From assembly GCA_902606585.1 (NCBI GenBank), contig CACLGX010000011.1:1-49375 (forward strand): DNA of 49,375 bases, read 5' to 3'. Under the pieces are notes generated by a model. The model made no database searches. It saw only the letters and a list, made by a program, of their open reading frames with translations, and was not told where the DNA came from. How positions within the stretch are numbered: the stretch's first letter is position 1; the number at the start of each line of letters is the position of its first letter. Source of the stretch: Paracoccaceae bacterium (GTDB taxonomy: Bacteria; Pseudomonadota; Alphaproteobacteria; Rhodobacterales; Rhodobacteraceae). Shown one piece after another: positions 37,219 to 46,058 of this stretch. Made by a program: the position numbers and the translations under genes.

Positions 37219-39096
37219 ATGGCCAGTAATTCTGATAATCCAGCAGATCGATTTAAAAAAGCTTTAGCTGAAGCTACGAAAGTATTGGCTAATAATCCCG
37301 AATTAAACGTTAATTATACTGTAGACCCATCTGGTATTTCGGGAGATAGCATAAGACTACCACAGATAAGTCGAAGAATGAGCCGTGAAGAAGTCTTAAT
37401 AGCCCGCGGTACTTCCGATGCTCTCGCACTATATCATCGCTACCATAATGAAAAAACCCACGCCCGCTACGTGCCGGAAGGGGGAATTGCTCAAGAGATT
37501 TACGAGGCCATGGAAACGGCACGTTGCGAAGCTTTGGGAGCACGAGACATGCCAGGTACCGCCGGCAATATTGATGCAAAAATAACTTCTGATACAGACA
37601 GAATGGGATATCGAGATATCAAAGAAAGAACCGAAGCACCGTTGTCAGACGCAGCTGGTTTTTTAATTCGGAGTCTAGCTACAGGTCGTGAATTACCGGA
37701 GGGAGCTCAAAATGTTTTAAATCTCTGGCGCGACTTTCTAGAAACTCAGGCGGGGAAAACGATCGAGAATGTTTCAGATCAATTAGAAGACCAAAGTCAG
37801 TTCGCAAGGTTTTCCCGCCAAGTGATAACCGATCTTGGTTACGGCGATCAGCTTGGTAACGATCCAGATAATATGGAAGATGAGGACGAAGAGCAATTTC
37901 AAGATGATGCTGACGAGGAAAATAATCCAGACACCACAGGAGAGGAAGACAGTCAGGACGAAGAAAGTGACGCTAATCCAGAACAATCTCAAGAGGAGCA
38001 ACAAGATGATGGACAAGCCCGTGTTTCCCTCGATGATGATGCTTCAGATGATATGTCTGAGGAAACAGAATTACCTGAAGGCGAGTCACCAATCGAACCT
38101 CCAGCACCTCAGCCGGTTTCCGAAGCTGACCCTAATTATAAAGTTTTTGCTGGAGAGTTTGATGAGGAGGTTCACGCAGAGGAACTTGCTGAACCTGTAG
38201 AGCTGGAGCGCTTAAGAGCATATTTAGATCAACAGCTAGAGCCATTGAAGGGTGCAGTGAGTAGATTAGCAAACAAACTGCAAAGACGACTTCAAGCCCA
38301 ACAGAACCGGAGCTGGCTCTTCGATTTAGAAGAGGGTATTCTTGACGCTGGTCGGCTGGCTCGTATTGTTGCGAACCCAACCACTCCCCTTAGCTTTAAA
38401 ATGGAGCAAGATACAGAATTCCGCGATACGGTCGTAACACTCCTATTGGACAACTCAGGATCAATGAGGGGACGACCAATATCAATTGCTGCAATTTGTG
38501 CTGACGTCCTTGCAAGAACACTTGAGCGATGCAACGTTAAAGTTGAAATACTCGGTTTTACAACCAGGGCTTGGAAAGGCGGCCAATCTAGAGAGCGTTG
38601 GTTGAACGATGGGAGACCTCAGCAACCAGGTCGTTTAAATGATCTACGGCATATTATTTATAAGGGGGCCGACGCACCATGGCGACGCTCTCGTCCCAAT
38701 TTAGGCCTTATGATGAAGGAAGGCCTTCTAAAGGAAAATATTGATGGGGAAGCCCTGGAATGGGCTCATCGAAGGATGACAGCGAGAGCTGAACAGCGAA
38801 AAATATTAATGGTTATTTCAGATGGTGCACCGGTAGATGATAGTACATTATCGGTTAATCCTGCTAATTATTTAGAAAAACATCTTAGAGATGTTATAGA
38901 CATGGTGGAACGTAGAAATGCAGTAGAGTTACTTGCTATCGGAATTGGTCATGATGTTACAAGATATTATGAAAGAGCTGTTACAATTACAGACGTCGAA
39001 CAATTGGCTGGTGCAATGACAGAACAGCTAGCAGCTTTGTTTGATACAGATCCGAGGGCGCGAGCCAGGGCAATGGGGTTAAAAAAGACTGGCTAA
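37219..39096 (+). CDS. cobT: Aerobic cobaltochelatase subunit CobT (VWA domain)
   Basis: Partner of CobS in the chelatase AAA+ assembly. In 625 residues, an N-terminal domain is followed by a strongly acidic Asp/Glu/Gln region (about 215-310) and a C-terminal von Willebrand factor A domain. That domain carries the metal-ion-dependent adhesion motif D411-N-S-G-S415 and a later SDGAPVDD loop. The acidic linker is a hallmark of CobT and of the magnesium chelatase D subunit. The next gene begins 2 bases after its stop, so transcription may continue into the aminopeptidase gene. Confidence 0.93.
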   Translation: MASNSDNPADRFKKALAEATKVLANNPELNVNYTVDPSGISGDSIRLPQISRRMSREEVLIARGTSDALALYHRYHNEKTHARYVPEGGIAQEIYEAMETARCEALGARDMPGTAGNIDAKITSDTDRMGYRDIKERTEAPLSDAAGFLIRSLATGRELPEGAQNVLNLWRDFLETQAGKTIENVSDQLEDQSQFARFSRQVITDLGYGDQLGNDPDNMEDEDEEQFQDDADEENNPDTTGEEDSQDEESDANPEQSQEEQQDDGQARVSLDDDASDDMSEETELPEGESPIEPPAPQPVSEADPNYKVFAGEFDEEVHAEELAEPVELERLRAYLDQQLEPLKGAVSRLANKLQRRLQAQQNRSWLFDLEEGILDAGRLARIVANPTTPLSFKMEQDTEFRDTVVTLLLDNSGSMRGRPISIAAICADVLARTLERCNVKVEILGFTTRAWKGGQSRERWLNDGRPQQPGRLNDLRHIIYKGADAPWRRSRPNLGLMMKEGLLKENIDGEALEWAHRRMTARAEQRKILMVISDGAPVDDSTLSVNPANYLEKHLRDVIDMVERRNAVELLAIGIGHDVTRYYERAVTITDVEQLAGAMTEQLAALFDTDPRARARAMGLKKTG

Positions 39097-39098
39097 AC

Positions 39099-40895
39099 AT
39101 GAAAACAGCTTTCTTTCAATCTTTTGAAGACTCATCCGATAGGGAAGAAACTCCTTTTAGATTATCTATAGTGCAGGCAGAGCTGAAAAAAAATAGTTTA
39201 TCAGGGTACCTAGTTCCTCGTTCTGATGTCCATCAGGGGGAATACGTTGCGGCATGTGATGAGAGATTGTCATGGCTTACAGGTTTTACTGGTTCAGCTG
39301 GCATTTGCATTGTTGGAAGTGACAGGGCTGGAGTATTCGTGGACGGCCGCTACAGTATCCAAGCTAAAAAGCAAACAAAATCACCATTTGAAGTGATCCA
39401 ATGGAATAAAAAGAATTTTTTAGAGTGGATTAAAAAAAATATCATCAAGGGAAAAATTGGATTTGATCCCTGGCTTCACTCACACAAGGACATTATTTGG
39501 CTAAGTGAAGCCTTTGCAAGCACACGTATTAGTTTTGCGCCATCTCACAATCTCATTGATAAAGTCTGGTTGGCCCGTCCCCCGAAAACATCCAACAAAG
39601 TAATGAATTACCCTGTTGAGTTGGCTGGACTTTCTGCGAAAGAAAAATGTCAGAAAATTGCAGAAAAAATAAGATTTAAGAAGGCTAACTCAGCAGTAAT
39701 CACATTGCCAGACAGTATCGCTTGGCTTCTCAATTTACGCGGGAACGACGTAATCCATAGTCCAATATTACAAGCATTTTTGATAATCGACGCCGAAGGA
39801 TATGTAAAAATATTTTGCCAAAATGAAAATCTATCTAATACTATCAATGGTCTGGAGAACTTTGTTAAGGTTTTTATTTTAGAAAGATTTGAGATGGCCC
39901 TTACTAAACTAAAGGGATCTGTACTTGTGGATGAAATAACCGCTCCCTTCGCTGCTGTCAAAATACTTCAAAGCAACGGTTGCAAGCTTATTATGGGTGA
40001 AGATCCTATAATCTTACCAAAGGCATGCAAAAACCCAATTGAGCTGAGGAATGCAAGAATATGCCACAAGCGTGACGCCGTTCACATGTGTGAATTTCTT
40101 TCCTGGGTAGACAGACAAAATAAGAATAAATTCGATGAAATTGATGTTGTAATAGAGCTAGAAAATTTTCGAAGAAAAGATGAAAACCTTAAAGAAATTA
40201 GTTTTGATACTATAGCGGCTTCAGGCCCAAACGCTGCATTGCCACATTATCGCGTTAATTACTCAAGTAATAGGACAATTGAGACAGGTGAAGTCTTGCT
40301 CGTAGATAGCGGAGGCCAATATCTTGACGGTACAACTGACATAACCAGGACGATTGCAATTGGGAGGCAAAGCAAAGAGGTCAAAAATGCATTTACCTGC
40401 GTTTTAAAGGGCTTAATTGCTATATCAAAATTAAAGTTCCCATCTGGCACAAGCGGTAGAGATATTGATGCTTTCGCGAGAGCGCCTTTGTGGCAATTTG
40501 GAAAAGACTATGCACATGGAACAGGTCACGGAGTTGGACACTATCTTAGCGTGCATGAAGGCCCACACCGAATTTCAAAATTTTCAGACGTCGAGTTCAA
40601 AGAAGGTATGATTGTCTCAAATGAACCAGGCTTTTACAAAGAAGGAAAATTTGGGATTAGAATTGAAAATCTTATTTTGGTAAAAAATTCTGAATTAAAA
40701 ACTGACAACTCTTTTTTAGAATTTGAAACTCTTACTTTTGTTCCCATAGATAGGCGTTTAATATCTAGGAATTTATTGGATAGTTATGAGCTTGTATGGA
40801 TAAACAATTATCACAGTCAGTGCTGGAAACGTGCAAAAGACCTTGTGACAGCTCCGACAAAGGCTTGGTTAAAAAATATGACAAGACCACTTTAA
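39099..40895 (+). CDS. M24-family Xaa-Pro aminopeptidase (long form)
   Basis: Metallopeptidase that removes an N-terminal residue before proline. It is the long form (598 residues) with two N-terminal creatinase-like domains before the catalytic 'pita-bread' domain, similar to eukaryotic XPNPEP1. Metal and catalytic residues are visible in LLVDSGGQYLDGTTDITRT, in HGTGHGVGHYLSVHEGP (first His at 473) and in the late NEPGFY and GIRIENL. It starts 2 bases after cobT, but no functional link with cobalt insertion is implied beyond being a metalloenzyme. Confidence 0.91.
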   Translation: MKTAFFQSFEDSSDREETPFRLSIVQAELKKNSLSGYLVPRSDVHQGEYVAACDERLSWLTGFTGSAGICIVGSDRAGVFVDGRYSIQAKKQTKSPFEVIQWNKKNFLEWIKKNIIKGKIGFDPWLHSHKDIIWLSEAFASTRISFAPSHNLIDKVWLARPPKTSNKVMNYPVELAGLSAKEKCQKIAEKIRFKKANSAVITLPDSIAWLLNLRGNDVIHSPILQAFLIIDAEGYVKIFCQNENLSNTINGLENFVKVFILERFEMALTKLKGSVLVDEITAPFAAVKILQSNGCKLIMGEDPIILPKACKNPIELRNARICHKRDAVHMCEFLSWVDRQNKNKFDEIDVVIELENFRRKDENLKEISFDTIAASGPNAALPHYRVNYSSNRTIETGEVLLVDSGGQYLDGTTDITRTIAIGRQSKEVKNAFTCVLKGLIAISKLKFPSGTSGRDIDAFARAPLWQFGKDYAHGTGHGVGHYLSVHEGPHRISKFSDVEFKEGMIVSNEPGFYKEGKFGIRIENLILVKNSELKTDNSFLEFETLTFVPIDRRLISRNLLDSYELVWINNYHSQCWKRAKDLVTAPTKAWLKNMTRPL

Positions 40896-40924
40896 ATATT
40901 GAAAGTAAAGAATTTAAATTGTGA

Positions 40925-40942
40925 GTTATAATAATTTATAAC
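40925..40942. promoter_or_regulatory. Inverted repeat GTTATAA-TAAT-TTATAAC before the FAD oxidase gene
   Basis: Perfect 7-bp arms around 4 bases, 33 bases upstream of the oxidase ATG. This is a typical operator position for GntR- or LysR-type regulators of lactate/glycolate oxidases. It could also be chance in this very AT-rich gap. Confidence 0.35.
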
Positions 40943-40974
40943 AACGTAATTATTATTAGGTAAATTAGCATCAA

Positions 40975-42348
40975 ATGTACAAAAAAAAATCTTTTGAAAC
41001 ATTACAAAATCATTTCGGCGAACGATGGTCAGTATCTCCTTCAGATATCGAAAATCATGGGCGCAGTGAGTCTTACTTCCCAATTTATGCACCAGATGCG
41101 GTAGTATATCCAGTCACCACTGAAGATGTAGTTTTTCTCGTGAATATTTGTCAGGAAGCTAATATCCCCTTGATTGGTTATGGAATTGGTACATCTTTGG
41201 AAGGGCATACCGCTGCTATAAACGGCGGTATCTGTGTCGATTTTTCAAAAATGTGCAAAGTCTTAGAAATCGACCCCTATAATATGTCAGCAACATTAGA
41301 GCCGGGTGTAACCAGAGAGCAGTTAAATACTGAGTTAAGGCATTCAGGGCTATTTTTTTCTGTAGATCCTGGCGCAAATGCAACTCTGGGAGGAATGGCA
41401 TCAACTAGGGCTTCTGGAACAACCACTATTCGCTATGGCACAATGAGAGAAAATATTCAAAGTCTAGAAATAGTATTAGCAAACGGTGAATGCATTAGTA
41501 CTAACACAAAAGCTAAGAAGTCAGCGGCAGGCTATGATCTTACCTCTCTATTTATAGGAGCAGAAGGCACGCTGGGACTTATTACAAAAATTTCGGTCAA
41601 ACTTCACCCTATCCCAGAATTAGTTACGTCTGGAGTAGTTGCTTTTGGTACAATTAATGATGCTGTTAAAGCAGTACAGGACATAACTTTTACTGGAGCC
41701 CCTGTAGCGCGACTTGAATTCTTAGACGAAAAATCAGTCGAAGCTTTCAATGCCTATTCCAAATTAAATTTACCTTTAAAACCGCACCTTCTTTTTGAGC
41801 TGCATAGTTCAGAAAAATCGTCTCCCAGTGATATTGAAAACTTTAAGTTAGCATGCTCTAATCATGGCGGAATACAATTTCAGTGGTCCTCTAAAGAAGA
41901 AGAGCGAAAGGAACTCTGGGCTTTACGCCACAAAGGTTACTATGCGATTTTAGCTTCTGCACCCGGGAAAAGAGCTATAGTAACAGATATATGCGTTCCT
42001 CAGACCGAATTGAGTAAAGCGGTATTAGAAACCCAAAAAGATATTTCCAGAAGTGGAATATCAGGGCCAATTTTGGGACACGTTGGCGATGGAAATTTTC
42101 ATGCAATTTTATTAGTTGACCCTAAGGATCCTAAGGAGATGAAAGCTGCAAAAGCTGTTACCAACAAAATGGCAAATTTAGCAATAAGTTTAGGTGGAAC
42201 ATGTACTGGCGAACATGGAATAGGCATGGGTAAACTTGACTTTATGCCCAAACAACTTGGCCACGCATGGCATGTTATGGGTAAAATAAAAGAAGCGTTA
42301 GATCCAACAAATATAATGAATCCTGGTAAACTTGTTGAAAAAAATTAG
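40975..42348 (+). CDS. FAD-linked oxidase of the D-lactate dehydrogenase / GlcD family
   Basis: Flavoprotein (457 residues) that oxidises a 2-hydroxy acid such as D-lactate, or glycolate as GlcD. The N-terminal FAD-binding domain shows PLIGYGIGTSLEGHT and PGANATLGGMASTRASGTTTIRYG. The C-terminal cap ends with GTCTGEHGIGMGK, typical of the D-lactate dehydrogenase (cytochrome) group. No glcE or glcF lies beside it, so a stand-alone D-lactate dehydrogenase is more likely than the GlcDEF complex. It converges with recN; the two stop codons touch with no gap. Confidence 0.88.
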   Translation: MYKKKSFETLQNHFGERWSVSPSDIENHGRSESYFPIYAPDAVVYPVTTEDVVFLVNICQEANIPLIGYGIGTSLEGHTAAINGGICVDFSKMCKVLEIDPYNMSATLEPGVTREQLNTELRHSGLFFSVDPGANATLGGMASTRASGTTTIRYGTMRENIQSLEIVLANGECISTNTKAKKSAAGYDLTSLFIGAEGTLGLITKISVKLHPIPELVTSGVVAFGTINDAVKAVQDITFTGAPVARLEFLDEKSVEAFNAYSKLNLPLKPHLLFELHSSEKSSPSDIENFKLACSNHGGIQFQWSSKEEERKELWALRHKGYYAILASAPGKRAIVTDICVPQTELSKAVLETQKDISRSGISGPILGHVGDGNFHAILLVDPKDPKEMKAAKAVTNKMANLAISLGGTCTGEHGIGMGKLDFMPKQLGHAWHVMGKIKEALDPTNIMNPGKLVEKN

Positions 42349-44013
42349 CTATTTTTTAGAGTACCCAGAAATCAAAACTCTTGACGCTTCTCTGGCCTCA
42401 TCCGTTATTCTATCTCCAGAAATCATACGAGCTATTTCTTCGACTCTATCCTCACCTTTAATCTGGTTTACCTGAGACAAGGTTTTCTCATCTTCAATAA
42501 CTTTTGAGACTAAGAAATGCCTCTCCGCTAAAGCCGCAACTTGCGGGGAATGTGTAACTACCAAAACTTGAGCATTGTTTTTGGCCAACTGTAAAAGGCG
42601 TCGACCAACCGCATCAGCTGTTGCTCCACCAACACCTCGATCTATCTCATCGAAAACCATGGAAACTCCATTTTGATCATTTGTTAGGCAAACCTTTAGA
42701 GCAAGAAGAAACCTACTTAATTCTCCTCCGGATGCTATCTTTAGAAGAGCGCCAAACTTGCCTCCAGCATTTGTAGAAATTGTGAAAGCAACTGAGTCTT
42801 GACCTAATTCACTTGGACTAATTTGCTTTATTTCAGTTTTAAATCTTGCTCTTTCCATTTTTAACGGCTTCAGTTCTTTTTCAACCATTCTGTCCAAAAC
42901 GGCCGCAGCTTTTTCCCGCGCTTTCGATAACCTCTTTGACAAGTGGTCAAATTCTTTGAGAGACTCGTCATAATTAATTTTCAAGCCTTCAATATTCTTT
43001 TTGCCATTTTCTAAAAAATTTAATTGTTCTTTTAATTTATGTTCGAATTCTGGAAGCTGATCTACTGTTAGTTTGTACTTTCGGGCAAGACCTCTAATAG
43101 CAAACAAACGGTCTTCGAGTATTTCCAAATCTTCTGGATTAAAGCTCAAATTAGATAGTACATCAAAGATGCCAGACTGCGCTTCTTGTAATTCAAATTG
43201 AGCTCTGCCGAGGGCTTCAATTGGTTCATCTAAAACATTCTCAATATTTTTAGCAGCTTTCTCTAAACACTTTATAGCACCGCTTAGCTGACCTTCGGCG
43301 CCGCCTCTATCAACTAAAGTACTAGCTTCAGTAATACTTTCACGAATACTTTGAGAGTTTTGCATTAATCTTCGCTTAGTATCCAGCTCAGTCTCCTCAC
43401 CTTGATAAGTTCCTAAGTCAGAAATTTCTTTTAAATTATGCCTAATAAAATCCTCCTCATCGGCAAGCTCTTGATTTTTCCTGGTAAACGCTTCTAAAGC
43501 CTTTTGATTTTCTTTAAAATTAAGGAAAGCTTTTTTTACTAAACTTAATGCTGGGCCGGTTTTGGCAAATTGATCCAAGAGATGCAAATGTCCCTTAGCA
43601 TCCAAAAGACCACGCTCATCATGCTGCCCATGAAATTCAATCAGGTTTTCGCCTAAATATCTCAAAAATTCAGACGAAACACGTTTATCATTTACCCAGG
43701 CTGCTTTACGACCATCGGAAAAATTTACTCTTCGAATTATTAATTCATCAGATTTCGGAATATCCGCTTCATCAAGAATTAAGTTTACTTTGTTAGAGTT
43801 TTTTGTGGAAAAAACAGCTAAGACTTCTCCTCTTTCCGTTCCATCACGCACCATTGAAGCTTGACCACGGGCTCCTAAAGCAAAGCCAAGACAGTCAAGT
43901 AAAATTGACTTTCCTGTTCCAGTCTCACCTGTGAAAGCGTTAAGGCCTGAGGAAAATTCTAAAGATAATCTCTTTATTAATAAAATATCTTTGATTTCAA
44001 GCTCATGAAGCAT
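42349..44013 (-). CDS. recN: DNA repair protein RecN
   Basis: SMC-like ATPase used in repair of double-strand breaks. The 554 residues show a head domain with Walker A GETGTGKS (29-36), a long coiled-coil middle of about 160-350, and a second head half with ASGGELSRFLLALK and the Walker B VSMVFDEIDRGVGG. It follows bamD by 6 bases and is the last gene of this cluster in the window. The order lpxC-bamD-recN is usual in alphaproteobacteria. I see no clear SOS box (GTTC-N7-GTTC) of its own. Confidence 0.95.
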   Translation of the reverse strand: MLHELEIKDILLIKRLSLEFSSGLNAFTGETGTGKSILLDCLGFALGARGQASMVRDGTERGEVLAVFSTKNSNKVNLILDEADIPKSDELIIRRVNFSDGRKAAWVNDKRVSSEFLRYLGENLIEFHGQHDERGLLDAKGHLHLLDQFAKTGPALSLVKKAFLNFKENQKALEAFTRKNQELADEEDFIRHNLKEISDLGTYQGEETELDTKRRLMQNSQSIRESITEASTLVDRGGAEGQLSGAIKCLEKAAKNIENVLDEPIEALGRAQFELQEAQSGIFDVLSNLSFNPEDLEILEDRLFAIRGLARKYKLTVDQLPEFEHKLKEQLNFLENGKKNIEGLKINYDESLKEFDHLSKRLSKAREKAAAVLDRMVEKELKPLKMERARFKTEIKQISPSELGQDSVAFTISTNAGGKFGALLKIASGGELSRFLLALKVCLTNDQNGVSMVFDEIDRGVGGATADAVGRRLLQLAKNNAQVLVVTHSPQVAALAERHFLVSKVIEDEKTLSQVNQIKGEDRVEEIARMISGDRITDEAREASRVLISGYSKK

Positions 44014-44019
44014 GATACT

Positions 44020-44865
44020 TTACAACCACTGTCCCTTAACAACTTGTCGGTATATTTGATTTAACCAGCTGTTGCCCGAAGATTTAGGCTTTAAGCCTTT
44101 ACTGCCCAATAGCTCGAAAGTCCGATTATACCATTCTGTTGATCTATAGTTGTGCCCTAAGATCGCCCCCGCTGTTTGAGCTTCATTCACCAACCCTAGG
44201 CTTAAATAAGCTTCAACAAGTCTATGCAAAGCTTCTGGAACCTGAGATGTCGTTGAAAATTCTTCGATAACACCTCTAAATCTATTAATGGAAGGTGCAA
44301 AATGGGCGCGTTTTAGATAATATCGCCCTACCTCCATTTCTTTACTTGCTAAGTGATCTCTTAAAAAGTTAAATCTAATCTCTGAATTTGAGGCGTATTC
44401 ACTTTCCGGATATTCCTCTTTAATTAAATTAAAAACTTTCAGAGCTTCTTTTGCCAATTCTTGATCACGACCAATCGCAAGAACTCGGTCATAATAGCTT
44501 AAACCTATTAGATAATAAGCGTATGGCACATCCTTATCATTAGGGTGAAATTCAATAAATCGGTTTGCGGCGCTAACCACATTATCATAATCTTCATCTT
44601 TATGATAAGAATAAACCTGCATGATTAGTGCCCGTTTTGCCCAATCCGAATAAGGATAAAGTCTTTCAACTTCGGTAAATTTTTCAGCTGCGTCGCTGTA
44701 CCGCTTTCGAAGAATTTCTTTTTCTCCAGAATTAAAAATTTCTTCGGCTGCCTGATCCTCAGAATTATTATCCTCAATATCAACTTGGTTGTCTGAACAA
44801 TTTGAAAGTAAAGTAAAGATTAAAAAAAATATGAAAGGCGTTACAGGACCTTTTAGCCAAGTCAT
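44020..44865 (-). CDS. bamD: Outer membrane assembly lipoprotein BamD
   Basis: Essential lipoprotein of the BAM complex that folds outer-membrane proteins. The N-terminal lipoprotein signal ends in the lipobox LSNC, with C23 as the lipid-bearing residue, so the mature protein sits on the inner face of the outer membrane. The 281 residues then carry tetratricopeptide-like repeats, seen in YSDAAEKFTEVERLYPYSDWAKRA and the following helical pairs. It lies between lpxC (106 bases) and recN (6 bases). The acidic linker after the cysteine is ordinary for the family. Confidence 0.92.
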   Translation of the reverse strand: MTWLKGPVTPFIFFLIFTLLSNCSDNQVDIEDNNSEDQAAEEIFNSGEKEILRKRYSDAAEKFTEVERLYPYSDWAKRALIMQVYSYHKDEDYDNVVSAANRFIEFHPNDKDVPYAYYLIGLSYYDRVLAIGRDQELAKEALKVFNLIKEEYPESEYASNSEIRFNFLRDHLASKEMEVGRYYLKRAHFAPSINRFRGVIEEFSTTSQVPEALHRLVEAYLSLGLVNEAQTAGAILGHNYRSTEWYNRTFELLGSKGLKPKSSGNSWLNQIYRQVVKGQWL

Positions 44866-44971
44866 TTACAATTTTCTCCAACAGGACAGCGTTTGTACTT
44901 GAAAAACATATTGTCCTTTAGCATAAAATGAATCTTTGAAAAATACCCAGTCGTAAAGATTAAGTTTTTAT

Positions 44972-45892
44972 TCAGGCTACTTTACAGACTTCAGATAGCT
45001 TCACACCACTTCCCGGCAAATTATCAACTGTTTCTTTGTCACAAGAAATAATTTCAAAATTTCCTTCATCAGAGAATAAACTTCTGAGAAGTCCATGGGT
45101 TATTCCGTGGCCCGCTCTATTTCCGATGTAGTGTCCAATAATTGGATATCCAGCTAATGCTATATCGCCCAGTGCATCTAACATCTTGTGCCTTACTGGT
45201 TCGTCCGAATGACGAAATCCACCAGGGGACAAAACATTTTTACCATCGACTACTACTGCATTTTCATAACTGCCACCAAGGGCTAATCCCTTGGATCTCA
45301 TCGCTTCCACCTCAGAATACCGACAAAACGTTCTGCTATCGCAAAGCTCTCGGACGAAAGAGCCATTAGACAAATCTAGAGTCTTACTTTGTATTCCTAT
45401 TGCTGCATCAGAAAATTCAATAGAAAAACTCATTTTTGGGTTCGTACTTGGCTGAAATTTCGCCCAGGCCATCCCATGTTTATGTTCAACTGTTTTAAGG
45501 ATACGTATTGCCTTTAATGATTGCCGCTGCAGTTTAATTCCAGTTTTAAGAATCTCTTTGACAAATGCTAGTGCGCTACCGTCCAGTATCGGAACTTCTG
45601 GTCCATCTATTTCTAACATGGCATTATTTATACCGCATCCAGTTAATGCTGCCATTAGGTGTTCAATAGTTGAAACACTAACTCCGTCTGAATTTGCTAA
45701 TCTGGTACAGAGTTCACTGTCAGCTAGGTTATTCAAAACAGCAGGAATAAATTTATTGCCTGCCTCTACATCAATTCTTTTGAAACAGATTCCAGAATCG
45801 ATATTGGCTGGCAATACTACTAACTTTGATAACAAGCCTTTGTGTAAACCTATTCCTTCAAAAATAATTGGTTTACTTACGGTTGTTTGCAA
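44972..45892 (-). CDS. lpxC: UDP-3-O-acyl-N-acetylglucosamine deacetylase
   Basis: Zinc deacetylase that commits UDP-acyl-GlcNAc to lipid A synthesis. From the chosen start the 306 residues fit the family size. Zinc-binding H78 lies in STIEHLMAAL, and a second conserved block DEPVRHKMLDALGD supplies His and Asp ligands. GHGITHGLLRSL contains the catalytic histidine. I place the start at TTG 45890-45892, giving MQTTVSKPIIFEGIGLH as in other LpxC. Longer frames would start at TTG 45928 or an intervening GTG and add atypical residues. It is downstream of ftsZ and shares its UDP-GlcNAc pathway origin with glmU/glmS. Confidence 0.94.
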   Translation of the reverse strand: MQTTVSKPIIFEGIGLHKGLLSKLVVLPANIDSGICFKRIDVEAGNKFIPAVLNNLADSELCTRLANSDGVSVSTIEHLMAALTGCGINNAMLEIDGPEVPILDGSALAFVKEILKTGIKLQRQSLKAIRILKTVEHKHGMAWAKFQPSTNPKMSFSIEFSDAAIGIQSKTLDLSNGSFVRELCDSRTFCRYSEVEAMRSKGLALGGSYENAVVVDGKNVLSPGGFRHSDEPVRHKMLDALGDIALAGYPIIGHYIGNRAGHGITHGLLRSLFSDEGNFEIISCDKETVDNLPGSGVKLSEVCKVA

Positions 45893-45982
45893 ATTAATAC
45901 CCCACACTGCATTTAGACTAAACCTCAATTAGGCAGATGAATAGAACGTCAATCGTAAAAAAACAATTAACTCTTTGTGACT

Positions 45983-46005
45983 TTTTGTTACATGACTTAA
46001 CAAAA
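45983..46005. repeat. Inverted repeat TTTTGTTA-N7-TAACAAAA between ftsZ and lpxC
   Basis: Perfect 8-bp arms, the longest of the AACAAA/TTTGTT repeats in the window. It is about 90 bases upstream of the lpxC start and just past the ftsZ 3' region, so it could be an lpxC operator. It could also extend the hairpin at 46008-46021. Confidence 0.4.
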
Positions 46006-46007
46006 GG

Positions 46008-46021
46008 GGGCCCTTAAGCCC
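46008..46021 (-). terminator. GC-rich hairpin after ftsZ, possible terminator
   Basis: Reading the minus strand after the ftsZ stop, GGGC-TTAAGG-GCCC forms a short GC stem followed by CCTTTTGTT. It is a strikingly GC-rich patch in an AT-rich gap, about 40 bases after the ftsZ stop. The T run is short, so termination may be partial. Confidence 0.35.
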
Positions 46022-46058
46022 ACTATGAAGTATTTCTTAAAAAATATTAATAAAACAA

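Noticed and set aside
37835-38200. Open frame of 121 codons in another frame inside cobT
   Set aside because: It lies in the repetitive acidic-linker codons (GAN-rich), which make long shadow frames. It is low-complexity, has no ribosome site and no domain.
42014-44050. SOS box (GTTC-N7-GTTC) for recN
   Set aside because: None seen near the recN start. The gene sits 6 bases after bamD and is probably expressed from the upstream cluster.
46008-46021. Strong intrinsic terminator after ftsZ
   Set aside because: The GC stem is only 4 bp and the T run short, so I kept it only as a possible terminator.
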